Counted from the first letter of the stretch, positions 18,144 to 25,909 are shown. The stretch is DNA of 54,396 nucleotides from Mycobacterium nebraskense (GCF_002102255.1 NZ_LQPH01000116.1:1-54396), one strand, 5' to 3'. Program-made: numbers and translations. The notes: generated from the letters alone by a model not told the origin.

Positions 18144-18617
18144 GTGCCGAGCAGCAACACCACCAACACCCAGCCAGACACCGTCGACGTGCGCGGCCCA
18201 AGGTTCGCCGCCTGGGTTACGACCGCAGTCCTGGCGATCACGCTCGCCGTGTCCGCCGCCAGCCCGTTGGCGGCGGCGGTCATTCTGGGCGTGCAGGCCA
18301 TCATCTTCGCCATCGGCGCCGTCGGCGGCCCCCGCAAGCACCCGTATGGGCGGATATTCGCCAGTGTCGTGGCACCCCGCCTCGGGCCCGTCAAGGAACG
18401 CGAACCGGTCGCGCCGCTGAAGTTCGCCCAATTCGTCGGCCTGATCTTCGCGCTCGCGGGCGTCGCCGCGTTCGCCGCGGGCGCCTTCTTGATCGGCGTC
18501 ATCGCCACCGCCGCAGCGCTCACCGCCGCCTTCCTCAACGCCGCCTTCGGCATCTGCCTGGGCTGCCAGCTCTATCCCCTGGTCGCGCGTTTCCGAGGCG
18601 CAGCGCGCACCGCATGA
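18144..18617 (+). CDS. DUF4395 membrane protein with CxxC
   Basis: 157 aa from the GTG 18144, which has AGGAG 7 nt upstream. Four hydrophobic segments; a conserved CLGC (C138/C141) close to the C-terminus could be redox-active. It is the first structural gene of the sulfur operon, 35 nt before cysA2. Known: DUF4395 proteins are common next to rhodanese and thioredoxin genes in actinobacteria, but their function is not established. Inference: membrane-side sulfur or disulfide handling with CysA2. Confidence 0.85.
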   Translation: MPSSNTTNTQPDTVDVRGPRFAAWVTTAVLAITLAVSAASPLAAAVILGVQAIIFAIGAVGGPRKHPYGRIFASVVAPRLGPVKEREPVAPLKFAQFVGLIFALAGVAAFAAGAFLIGVIATAAALTAAFLNAAFGICLGCQLYPLVARFRGAARTA

Positions 18618-18652
18618 CCTGTTCATAGCAAGCGATCGAAAGGATCTCCCGT

Positions 18653-19486
18653 ATGGCACGCTCCGATGTCCTGGTCTCCGCGGACTGGGCCGAGAGCAAT
18701 CTCGACGCCGCCGGCGTCGTCTTCGTCGAAGTCGACGAGGACACCTGCGCATACGACACCGGCCACCTCCCCGGCGCGATCAGGCTGGACTGGCGTTCCG
18801 ATTTGCAGGACCCGGTCAAGCGCGACTTCGTCGACGCGCAGCAATTCTCGAAACTGCTCAGCGAACGCGGCGTCTCCAATGACGACACCGTGATCCTCTA
18901 CGGCGGCAACAACAACTGGTTCGCCGCCTACGCCTACTGGTACTTCAAGCTGTATGGCCACGTCGGCGTCAAGCTGCTCGACGGCGGCCGCAAAAAGTGG
19001 GAACTCGACGGGCGCGCGCTGTCCAGGGACACGGTCAGCCGGCCGGCCACCTCGTACACCGCCGCCGCACCGGACAACACCATCCGGGCGTTCCGCGACG
19101 AGGTCATCGCGGCCATCCACGCCAAGAACCTGGTCGACGTGCGTTCGCCCGACGAGTTCTCCGGCAAGATCCTGGCGCCGGCGCATCTGCCACAGGAGCA
19201 GAGCCAGCGGCCCGGCCACATCCCCGAGGCGATCAACGTGCCGTGGAGCAGGGCCGCCAACGAGGATGGCACCTTCAAGTCCGACGAGGAGCTGGCCAAG
19301 CTGTACGCCGATGCCGGTCTGGACGGCACCAAGGAAACGATCGCGTACTGCCGAATCGGGGAGCGTTCGTCGCATACCTGGTTCGTGCTCAGGGAATTAC
19401 TCGGCCACAAAAACGTCAAGAACTACGACGGAAGTTGGACGGAATACGGCTCCCTGGTGGGTGCCCCGATTGAGTTGGGAAGCTGA
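18653..19486 (+). CDS. cysA2: Thiosulfate sulfurtransferase CysA2 (rhodanese)
   Basis: 277 aa with two rhodanese domains. The inactive N-terminal domain (1-135) contains TVILYGGNNNWFAAYAYWY. The C-terminal domain has the active loop YCRIGERSSHTW with the catalytic cysteine. Known: transfers sulfane sulfur from thiosulfate; the M. tuberculosis CysA2/CysA3 copies are identical. GAAAGGATC lies upstream of the ATG 18653. It is followed after 1 nt by sseC2. Confidence 0.94.
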   Translation: MARSDVLVSADWAESNLDAAGVVFVEVDEDTCAYDTGHLPGAIRLDWRSDLQDPVKRDFVDAQQFSKLLSERGVSNDDTVILYGGNNNWFAAYAYWYFKLYGHVGVKLLDGGRKKWELDGRALSRDTVSRPATSYTAAAPDNTIRAFRDEVIAAIHAKNLVDVRSPDEFSGKILAPAHLPQEQSQRPGHIPEAINVPWSRAANEDGTFKSDEELAKLYADAGLDGTKETIAYCRIGERSSHTWFVLRELLGHKNVKNYDGSWTEYGSLVGAPIELGS

Positions 19487-19487
19487 T

Positions 19488-19790
19488 ATGTGCTCTGCCC
19501 CGAAGCAAGGCGTGACGTTGCCCGCCAGCGTCGACTTGGAGAAGGAGACGGTGATCACCGGCCGCGTCGTGGATAGCGACGGCCAGGCGGTGGGTGGCGC
19601 GTTCGTCCGCTTGCTCGACTCGTCGGACGAGTTCACGGCCGAGGTCGTCGCGTCGGCCACGGGTGACTTCCGGTTCTTCGCGGCGCCGGGATCCTGGACG
19701 CTGCGTGCGTTGTCGGCGGCCGGTAACGGGAACGCGGTAGTGGCCCCGTCGGGCGCGGGCATCCACGAGGTGGACGTCAAGATCGCCTGA
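19488..19790 (+). CDS. sseC2: SseC2-like DUF1416 protein
   Basis: 100 aa, one nucleotide after the cysA2 stop. It has the beta-rich DUF1416 fold: TVITGRVVDSDGQAVGGAFV and TGDFRFFAAPGSWTLRAL resemble carboxypeptidase-regulatory/transthyretin-like repeats. It always travels with cysA/sse genes in mycobacteria. Function unproven; presumed to assist sulfur transfer. Confidence 0.9.
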   Translation: MCSAPKQGVTLPASVDLEKETVITGRVVDSDGQAVGGAFVRLLDSSDEFTAEVVASATGDFRFFAAPGSWTLRALSAAGNGNAVVAPSGAGIHEVDVKIA

Positions 19791-19827
19791 GAGCCCGGCT
19801 GCCCCGACCGGGATCGCGCGGGACGAA

Positions 19828-19840
19828 TAGACTTGTCCCC
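19828..19840 (+). promoter_or_regulatory. -10 box for leaderless small-protein mRNA
   Basis: TAGACT (19828-19833), 7 nt, then the GTG at 19841. Leaderless arrangement; no Shine-Dalgarno sequence is present. Confidence 0.5.
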
Positions 19841-19939
19841 GTGGTGCTCTTCTTCGAGATCATGCTGGTCGCGTCGGTCGTGGTGATCTCATGGTTCGCG
19901 CTGTACACGCTGTACCGGCTCATCACTGACGAATCGTGA
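19841..19939 (+). CDS. 32-aa single-span membrane protein
   Basis: A short frame from the GTG 19841. The protein is one hydrophobic helix (about residues 3-25, [20 protein letters not shown]) with a charged tail (YRLITDES). The TGA overlaps the GTG of the next gene (GTGA, 19936-19939), implying translational coupling. A TANNNT box 7 nt upstream supports leaderless translation. Too short for routine gene calling. Function unknown; inference: a membrane partner or regulator of the Rv0813c-like protein. Confidence 0.7.
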   Translation: MVLFFEIMLVASVVVISWFALYTLYRLITDES

Positions 19940-20592
19940 CTTCTGACGAACCATTGAGTTCTGCGAGCTCCCGCGATCGCGCGGTGGCTGCCGCCGCTGA
20001 GCGCGCCAAGCTGACCGCCGGCCGCAACATCCCCGCCTTCGACGATCTGCCGCTTCCTGCCGACACCGCCAACCTGCGTGAAGGCGCCAACCTCCACGAT
20101 GCATTGCTGGCGCTGCTGCCGCTGGTCGGTGTGTGGCGCGGACAAGGCGAGGGCCGTGGACATGACGGGGATTACCGGTTCGGCCAGCAGATCGTGGTGT
20201 CGCACGACGGCGGCGATTACCTGAATTGGGAATCTCGTTCGTGGCGGCTCGATGAGACGGGCGACTACCAGGAACACGGCTTGCGCGAGACGGGGTTCTG
20301 GCGCTTTGTCAGCGATCCCGACGACCCGAGCGAATCTCAGGCCATCGAGCTGCTATTGGCCCATTCGGCCGGCTACGTCGAACTGTTCTACGGACGGCCG
20401 CTTACCCAGTCGTCGTGGGAGCTGGTGACCGATGCACTGGCCCGCAGCCGATCGGGCGTGCTTGTCGGTGGCGCCAAACGGCTCTACGGCATCGTCGAGG
20501 GCGGCGACCTTGCCTATGTCGAGGAACGGGTCGACGCCGACGGCGGCCTGGTGCCCCACCTTTCGGCGCGGCTCTCGCGGTACGCCGGATAA
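19936..20592 (+). CDS. Nitrobindin/FABP-like fold protein (Rv0813c-like)
   Basis: 218 aa. The motif GVWRGQGEG is the GxWxGxG signature of the THAP4/nitrobindin-like beta-barrel (UPF0678), resembling fatty-acid-binding proteins. The first 50 residues are a charged helical lead. Known: the Rv0813c structure shows a ten-stranded barrel; related nitrobindins bind ferric haem. Ligand here unresolved. It starts at the GTG 19936 by overlap with the 32-aa membrane protein. It is the last conserved gene before the RyR/TIR insertion. Confidence 0.87.
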   Translation: MTSDEPLSSASSRDRAVAAAAERAKLTAGRNIPAFDDLPLPADTANLREGANLHDALLALLPLVGVWRGQGEGRGHDGDYRFGQQIVVSHDGGDYLNWESRSWRLDETGDYQEHGLRETGFWRFVSDPDDPSESQAIELLLAHSAGYVELFYGRPLTQSSWELVTDALARSRSGVLVGGAKRLYGIVEGGDLAYVEERVDADGGLVPHLSARLSRYAG

Positions 20593-20672
20593 CCGCCGAC
20601 CTGTTGCCCGCCTGGGTAACTCGGCGGTGCGCACCGGCCCGAGATCGTTGCGTTCGGCCGATCTTTTGCGTG

Positions 20673-20678
20673 TACTGT
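20673..20678 (+). promoter_or_regulatory. Candidate -10 for the RyR gene
   Basis: TACTGT (20673-20678), with TTGCGT (20648-20653) 19 nt upstream as a weak -35. The start codon at 20722 has AAGGGAG 8-9 nt upstream, so the mRNA would carry a short leader. Confidence 0.3.
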
Positions 20679-20721
20679 TCGACGTCCGAGCAGCCGATAC
20701 CGCGCGAAGGGAGATCGGCGG

Positions 20722-23097
20722 ATGCGTCCCACCAGGGCACCCTCGCCCCTATTGCGCTGGGGCGTAACCGCGGTAGGCCTGCTGCTTATCGCCTATCTGG
20801 CCGTGCTGGACCTACAGCCCTCGATCATCGACGCGCTGCCGCCAGCGCTCGCATGGTTCGGCCGGCCCGGCTCGATGCCCACGCTCGCGATCGTCGTGAC
20901 CGTCCTGATCGCCGCATCTGTGCTGACCTTCCGCTCGGGCAGCAGCCACCGGGTGGTGGGTGTTTCGTTCACCCTGATCGCAGCCCTCGTCCCCATGACG
21001 GCGGTTCTGGGACTCACCTCGTATTGGGGATGCCACGACGCCAACCATCCGGCCTTATTCACCCCGCTGATGGCGACGGCCAGTCTGGTCAAGGGCGGCA
21101 CCGGCGACTTCTCGGTGGGCGGGCGCACCTGTCCGAATCCCACCCCCGTCGGCCTGGAATTGGCACGCATCGCGGCACTGTCGGCGATCTTCACCGGGCT
21201 CGGCGGCGTCGTGGTCGGGGTCTTCCGGTCCCAGGTGGACCGGCTACGGGCTAACCTGGCCGATTCCGTCACGGCCATCGTCGGCGTCGACGGCGACACC
21301 CAGTCGATGATCAGCGCGGTCGCGCGGACGCTCGACCGGCGCGGCACGCTGGTCGTCATCACCGGCGCCAGCGACGACCGGGTGCAGCGGGCCCGCAGGC
21401 AGGGCGCCCGGGTGGTCCTGGTGGACTTCAACAATCCGTCGACCCTGGTGTCGCTGCGGCTGTGGCGCCACCTGTCCCGGCTCTACCTGATGGCGCCCGA
21501 CCCGGCGATCAACCTGTTGTGGCTGGACCTGATCAGCCGCCGGCTCGACGAGGTCGCGCACAAACGGCGGTTGCCGCTGATCGTGCGGATGGACGACCCC
21601 TGGCTGGCCCAAGCGTGGCGCGCCCAGCAGTTCGGCGGATCGGACACCCGGTGGGCGGCCGACGTGGTCGGCAAGTACGAGGTGACCGCGGGCAGGCTGC
21701 TCGACGGCATCATCGCAACGGGGCGTACGGAACGGGTATTCGTCTGCGGCACTTCACAATTGACCCTGGCGCTGTGCGCGGACCTTACCCAACGCGTCCT
21801 GGAACGCGACTTCTACACCCCGTCCGGCGCGGTGCCGTTGCCCTCGCTCACGCTGGTCGAGAAGGACGCTCCGGAGTACCTGGCGGATCACGAGTTCTAC
21901 CGGCAGCAGGCCGGATTCATGTCGGAGGGACCGACCATCGATGCGACGGCCGAGGCGCCGACGGTACCGACGATGCTGAAGCTGATCGGCGACGTGGACC
22001 CTGCCACCAGCGCCGCGATCTTCGTGGACTCCCATGCCGCGACGACCGCCGCCAGGCTGGCGGCCCGATTCCCCGACATGCCCATCTACGCCTCCGATCT
22101 CAACACCAGCATCAGTGACGACTCGATCCAGGTCGTCGGCCGGTTGCAGTCCTACTCGCTGGTACTGGACACCCAAGAGGGCCAAGTGCGGGACGCCTGG
22201 GAGCGGGCGGCGAGGTTGATCCACGAGCGGTATGTCTCGGCGATCGACCCCGATGCGCCGCGGTCCCCGGCCGCGATGCCGTGGGCCGAGCTCAACGAGT
22301 TCTACCGCGGGTCCAATCGGCGCCAGGTGCGCAACGCGCTGTGGATGGTGGAGCAGATCGCGGGGCACACCTGGAATACGTGGGGCAGCCCGCCGGCGCA
22401 GCTGTCCGGCCACGAGATGGCGGACCTGCCCCCATTGGAACAGCTTGCCCTGATGGGCTTCGACCAGGATTCGGCGATGAGCATGGCCCGTGCGGAGCAT
22501 GAGGACTGGTGCCGCTACTACCGGCGCAACGGTTGGAAATATGGTTCGCCGCGCGACGATTCACGCAAGATCCACAACAAGCTGGTCGACTGGTCGGTGG
22601 TCGAAAGCGACCCGGAGCTACTCAATGCCGCAGTGCGCAGCCTGGCGGGCACGCTGTGGAGCCTGCGCCAGCTGGGCTTCCGGTCGCGCCCGCTTTGGCA
22701 GTCCTTCACCCGGGTGGGGACGGTGGCCGCCGAACAACGAAGCGCCCCATGGACATGGACGTCGGATTCGGGGCACACCATGCGCGCCGACGCCGGCGAC
22801 TGGGCGATCCAGGAAGACGGCAAGGTGTGGTCAGTTCGCGACGACATCTTCCGGGATACCTACGAGCCGGCCGGCGACGGGCGCTGGCAGCGGAAAGGGC
22901 GGGTTCAGGCCCGTCCGGCCTACCCGGGCGAGACGGTAAACACTTTGGAGGGCCCCACAACCGCGGCGGAGGGCGACTGGGTCGTCCGGGGATCCAGCGG
23001 CGAACAGTGGCCCGTTCCCGGTGACGAATTCGAGCGTCGCTATGCCGAATTCCACCCGCCCGAGGACGCTTCCGCGGTCGACGGCGGCCACGGCTGA
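20722..23097 (+). CDS. Membrane RyR-domain protein with TrkA-N-like domains
   Basis: 791 aa. Seen: four hydrophobic segments (about 10-30, 53-70, 77-100, 146-168), with a GGTGDF-containing loop between the third and fourth. A Rossmann/TrkA-N-like unit (about 181-290, AIVGVDGDTQS, TLVVITGASDDRVQ, ARVVLVDF) and a second (about 335-520, RVFVCGTSQLTLALCADL) follow. An RyR domain spans about 585-628, with motif blocks HEDWCRYYRR, GWKYGSPRDD and HNKLVDW. Two GDW repeats close the protein (W694 and W753). Known: prokaryotic RyR domains are predicted to bind nucleotide-type signals and often occur with TIR or other conflict genes. Inference: a membrane receptor, channel or effector gated by a signal from the downstream TIR protein. 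Absent between the equivalent M. tuberculosis genes. Confidence 0.8.
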   Translation: MRPTRAPSPLLRWGVTAVGLLLIAYLAVLDLQPSIIDALPPALAWFGRPGSMPTLAIVVTVLIAASVLTFRSGSSHRVVGVSFTLIAALVPMTAVLGLTSYWGCHDANHPALFTPLMATASLVKGGTGDFSVGGRTCPNPTPVGLELARIAALSAIFTGLGGVVVGVFRSQVDRLRANLADSVTAIVGVDGDTQSMISAVARTLDRRGTLVVITGASDDRVQRARRQGARVVLVDFNNPSTLVSLRLWRHLSRLYLMAPDPAINLLWLDLISRRLDEVAHKRRLPLIVRMDDPWLAQAWRAQQFGGSDTRWAADVVGKYEVTAGRLLDGIIATGRTERVFVCGTSQLTLALCADLTQRVLERDFYTPSGAVPLPSLTLVEKDAPEYLADHEFYRQQAGFMSEGPTIDATAEAPTVPTMLKLIGDVDPATSAAIFVDSHAATTAARLAARFPDMPIYASDLNTSISDDSIQVVGRLQSYSLVLDTQEGQVRDAWERAARLIHERYVSAIDPDAPRSPAAMPWAELNEFYRGSNRRQVRNALWMVEQIAGHTWNTWGSPPAQLSGHEMADLPPLEQLALMGFDQDSAMSMARAEHEDWCRYYRRNGWKYGSPRDDSRKIHNKLVDWSVVESDPELLNAAVRSLAGTLWSLRQLGFRSRPLWQSFTRVGTVAAEQRSAPWTWTSDSGHTMRADAGDWAIQEDGKVWSVRDDIFRDTYEPAGDGRWQRKGRVQARPAYPGETVNTLEGPTTAAEGDWVVRGSSGEQWPVPGDEFERRYAEFHPPEDASAVDGGHG
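22750..23046 (+). repeat. Two C-terminal GDW protein repeats
   Basis: Within the RyR protein, about residues 676-710 (AGDWAIQEDGKVWSVRDDIF) and 738-775 (EGDWVVRGSSGEQWPVPGDE) align as xGDWxxxxxxGxxWxVxxDxFxxxY with a 59-residue period. Each looks like a small beta domain. Probable ligand- or partner-binding modules. Confidence 0.6.
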
Positions 23098-23139
23098 GTT
23101 GTAGCCGTCGCGTCCCAAGCGGCAGTGAATTTGCGCCGT

Positions 23140-23198
23140 CCGATACGGCCCGACACTGATACGGTATCGGCGCATGCCCAATAGCCGCATGCGCCGAT
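23140..23198 (+). promoter_or_regulatory. Overlapping hairpins in the RyR-TIR gap
   Basis: Hairpin A: CCGATAC (23140-23146) pairs with GTATCGG (23164-23170). Hairpin B: ATCGGCGCATGC (23166-23177) pairs perfectly with 23187-23198, 9-nt loop, followed by TTTCCCCTTT. The two share 23166-23170 and cannot both form, as in an attenuator. GATACGG is also directly repeated (23142-23148, 23158-23164). Confidence 0.5.
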
Positions 23199-23239
23199 TT
23201 CCCCTTTCGTTTGCTACGCCGCCCCGTAGGAGACCGTGA
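23174..23239 (+). CDS. Possible leaderless 21-aa ORF coupled to the TIR gene
   Basis: ATG at 23174, 8 nt after a TANNNT box (TACGGT, 23160-23165). It encodes a basic 21-residue peptide (MPNSRMRRF at the N-terminus, PPRRRP at the C-terminus). Its TGA overlaps the TIR ATG (TGATG at 23237-23241). Coupling geometry is good but coding evidence is weak; it could be coincidental. Confidence 0.3.
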   Translation: MPNSRMRRFPLSFATPPRRRP

Positions 23240-24777
23240 TGCCGCTGTTCATCAGCTATTCGAGCCAAGACAGGGCGACGGTCGACGCCCTGACGACCGC
23301 GCTTCGGCGCGGACAACAACAGGTTTGGTTCGACCAAGAGCTCGGCGGTGGCGAATCCTGGTGGAACAAGATCCTCGAGCAGATTCGCTCATGCGACGTA
23401 TTCATCGTGGCGCTGTCCAATAACTGGCTCCAATCCAAGCCCAGTCAGTCCGAGTTGCGCTACGCGAGGGCCCTGAACCGGCCGATCCTTCCCGTTCGGA
23501 TCGGCGACATCGACAGCATGCGCGTGAATCCCCTTGCCGCGTTGCAGATCATCGACTATCGCGAACCGACCGTCGACGCCGGCATCCAACTGGTGACCGC
23601 GGTACACGCGCTGCAAAGCAAGCCGGTGCCGTTGCCGGACCCGCTGCCCGAAGAGCCGCCGGTGCCGTTCGGGTACATCACCCGGTTGGGCGACACCCTC
23701 GCCGAGAAGGAACTCAGCCCGCAGCAGCAGACCCAGCTTTTGATCGAACTCAGGCAGGGACTCGACGAGGACGGCGACGACCCCAGCGCTCGCGGCGACA
23801 TCGGCCAGCTGCTGCGCATGCTGCGCCTGCGCCACGATGTCACCTACCGCACCCGCACCGAAATCGACAACGTGTTGGCCGAGATCGAGGCCAAGGACGG
23901 TTCGTCGGCGGGCCCGTCCGCCGCGACCACTAGCAACGCGCAGGTACCGACCGCTGCCGCACCGCAGCCCACCGCCGCGGCGCCGCCCGGCGGCCCGTCG
24001 GTCAAGGCCGCGCCTGCCGCGGTCGGCGGCGGGGTCCCGACCGGCGGGTCCAGCAAGCGGCTGATCATCATCGGCGGCGCCGCCGTGGCGGTCATCGCCG
24101 CGATGGCGATCGTCGTCGTATTGGCCATGCAGGGAGGCAAGACGAAGCCGTCCCCCAAAGCCGGCGGCAACCCGAATTCGGCGGCGCCCAGCACCGCGGC
24201 CGCCGGGAATGCCTCGAAGCTGGACTTGTATCTGCTCGGACCCGCCGACGTCGGCGCCGTCGTCGGCGACCCGAACCTGGTGGTCTCCGAGCAAGCCGCG
24301 CAACTGCGCAACTTTAGGCCGACGCTGTCCAACCCGGATTGCAAGGGCGTGTTCGAACCCATCGAGGAATCGGCCTACCGGGGCGCGGACGGTTACACCG
24401 CGGTGAGCGGCCAGGCCGTGCACACCGCCGGCGAGAACCCCCCGCACCGGCTCTACGAAGCGGTGGCGGAGTTTTCGTCGCCCGAGAAGGCCGCCGCATT
24501 CGTGCAGGCGTCGGCGGACAAGTGGAAAGCCTGCGCCGGGCAATCGATCACGTTGACGTTCAACGGCAAGTCCAGCGAATGGAAGTTCGGTGAGGTCACC
24601 GGAACCGTGCCGAGGATTTATCAACAGCGGACACAAGCGGACGGAACCCGGATCTGCCACCATGCGCTGCACGCGGTGTCCAGTGTGGTCGTCGACTTGT
24701 TGCTGTGCGGCCCCGACGCCGAGAACGGTCAAGCGGGCAAACTCGCCGGGCAGATCGCCGCGAAGGTGAGCCAGTAA
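23239..24777 (+). CDS. Transmembrane TIR protein with PknH-like sensor domain
   Basis: 512 aa from the ATG 23239 (AGGAGA at 23228-23233). Domain order: TIR domain (1-130), with PLFISYSSQDR (box 1), VWFDQELGGGESWWNKI, and SELRYARALNRPILPV where Glu72 is the likely NADase glutamate; an acidic linker; an Ala/Pro-rich spacer (220-270); one membrane helix (about 275-297); and an extracytoplasmic domain (about 325-512) like the PknH sensor, with Cys368, Cys432, Cys473 and Cys490 placed for two disulfides. Known: bacterial TIRs cleave NAD+ or make cyclic ADP-ribose signals. Inference: a receptor-type TIR that senses an envelope cue and signals to the adjacent RyR protein. Cytoplasmic TIR and outside sensor follow from the single span. 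Confidence 0.85.
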   Translation: MPLFISYSSQDRATVDALTTALRRGQQQVWFDQELGGGESWWNKILEQIRSCDVFIVALSNNWLQSKPSQSELRYARALNRPILPVRIGDIDSMRVNPLAALQIIDYREPTVDAGIQLVTAVHALQSKPVPLPDPLPEEPPVPFGYITRLGDTLAEKELSPQQQTQLLIELRQGLDEDGDDPSARGDIGQLLRMLRLRHDVTYRTRTEIDNVLAEIEAKDGSSAGPSAATTSNAQVPTAAAPQPTAAAPPGGPSVKAAPAAVGGGVPTGGSSKRLIIIGGAAVAVIAAMAIVVVLAMQGGKTKPSPKAGGNPNSAAPSTAAAGNASKLDLYLLGPADVGAVVGDPNLVVSEQAAQLRNFRPTLSNPDCKGVFEPIEESAYRGADGYTAVSGQAVHTAGENPPHRLYEAVAEFSSPEKAAAFVQASADKWKACAGQSITLTFNGKSSEWKFGEVTGTVPRIYQQRTQADGTRICHHALHAVSSVVVDLLLCGPDAENGQAGKLAGQIAAKVSQ

Positions 24778-24794
24778 CGGCCCCAGACATGGAG

Positions 24795-24844
24795 CGGCCC
24801 CCGAGCAAGGCTCCTGGTTGGACAGACCGAAAGCTCGGGGGCCG
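24795..24844. terminator. Bidirectional terminator between TIR and aminotransferase genes
   Basis: A perfect 12-bp GC-rich inverted repeat, CGGCCCCCGAGC (24795-24806) and GCTCGGGGGCCG (24833-24844), 26-nt loop, 17 nt after the TIR stop and in front of a convergent gene. The rest of the 241-nt gap holds a direct repeat GCTAGCGCGC (24863-24872, 24903-24912) and no gene that I can see. Confidence 0.6.
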
Positions 24845-25018
24845 GGTGACTGCGGGGAATTCGCTAGCGCGCGTAGGTCGCCAGCTCTTCCGAGCCACTG
24901 CAGCTAGCGCGCAGCCACCTCACATGTCCATGAAGCTATCAATTTCGCGGACCACCTCCTTCCCTGTGTACGCCCGACCGTACCCGCGATTCCGCAAGCG
25001 GACAACGCAATTCAGCGC

Positions 25019-25909
25019 TCAGCGATCGCTGACAATCGCCGAGTCGACCAACGCGGCGAATTCGGCGGCCAACGGAGACCGAGGCAGTGGCCGACCGTCG
25101 AGCGTATGCACGCGAGCGGCCAACGTCATACTCGAGACCAACCAGATCCCTTGCGCGGCATTGAGATCGGGGGGCCGCAGCGCGCGATAGTCGCAGTCAT
25201 AACCCTTGGCGCGCGCCACCTCGAAGACGGCCTGCTGTGTGGTGCCACGCAGAATCGGATACCACGGTGGCGGCGTCAGCAGGCACAGATTCCCGCCTGA
25301 TCCCGTTTCGGCATCGGTCGCGATCACCACCGTCGAGCGCGGACCTTCCAGGATGTAGCCGTCCGAGCTGACGAAGATCACGTCACCGGCGCCCTGCCGG
25401 GCGGCATGACGCAAGGCGGCCATGTTGACCGCGTAGGACAGTGTCTTGGCGCCGGCCAGCAGCCAGGGCATCGCGTCGGTGCCGGCCGCGGGCAGTCCGC
25501 GGTCCAGCGTCACCGCGGCCAGTCCCTCGCGCCGCACCGCCGTCACCCGTTCGGGAACAGCGGTGACCATCACATAGGCGGTCGGCGCCGTGCCGCCCTC
25601 CCGGCCGCGGCTGTAGATCAGGCGCATCGCTCCTTCATCAGCGGTGCCCGCGGCCCACTGCCCAGTGGCCACGTCGATCGCACTGCGCCAGCTGGGCAGG
25701 TCCGGCTCGGGCAGCTCCATCAGCCTGGCCGAATGGGTCAGCCGCTGCAGGTGAGACTCGACCAGACAGGGCCTGCCGTCGCGGACCAACAGCGTCTCGA
25801 AGATACCGTCGCCGCGAACCACTGCCAGGTCGTCGGCGTGCAGCAGCGGGGCCTCCGGCGGATGAATCGCGCCGTCCAGCGTGACGATCACACCCGTCTG
25901 GCCTGCCAT
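25019..25909 (-). CDS. Class IV PLP aminotransferase / aminodeoxychorismate lyase (Rv0812-like)
   Basis: 296 aa from the ATG 25909; the open frame to 26035 overlaps the divergent gene and lacks family features. The PLP lysine is in LLAGAKTLSYAVNM, and the cofactor phosphate region is EGPRSTVVI and PILRGTTQQ. Known: Rv0812 acts as 4-amino-4-deoxychorismate lyase in folate synthesis and also as a D-amino-acid transaminase. It is divergent from the YgfZ gene. Confidence 0.88.
   Translation of the reverse strand: MAGQTGVIVTLDGAIHPPEAPLLHADDLAVVRGDGIFETLLVRDGRPCLVESHLQRLTHSARLMELPEPDLPSWRSAIDVATGQWAAGTADEGAMRLIYSRGREGGTAPTAYVMVTAVPERVTAVRREGLAAVTLDRGLPAAGTDAMPWLLAGAKTLSYAVNMAALRHAARQGAGDVIFVSSDGYILEGPRSTVVIATDAETGSGGNLCLLTPPPWYPILRGTTQQAVFEVARAKGYDCDYRALRPPDLNAAQGIWLVSSMTLAARVHTLDGRPLPRSPLAAEFAALVDSAIVSDR

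Noticed and set aside
24778..25018. Possible small RNA in the gap after the TIR gene
   Set aside because: The gap has a terminator hairpin and a direct repeat but no promoter-terminator pair that I can defend.
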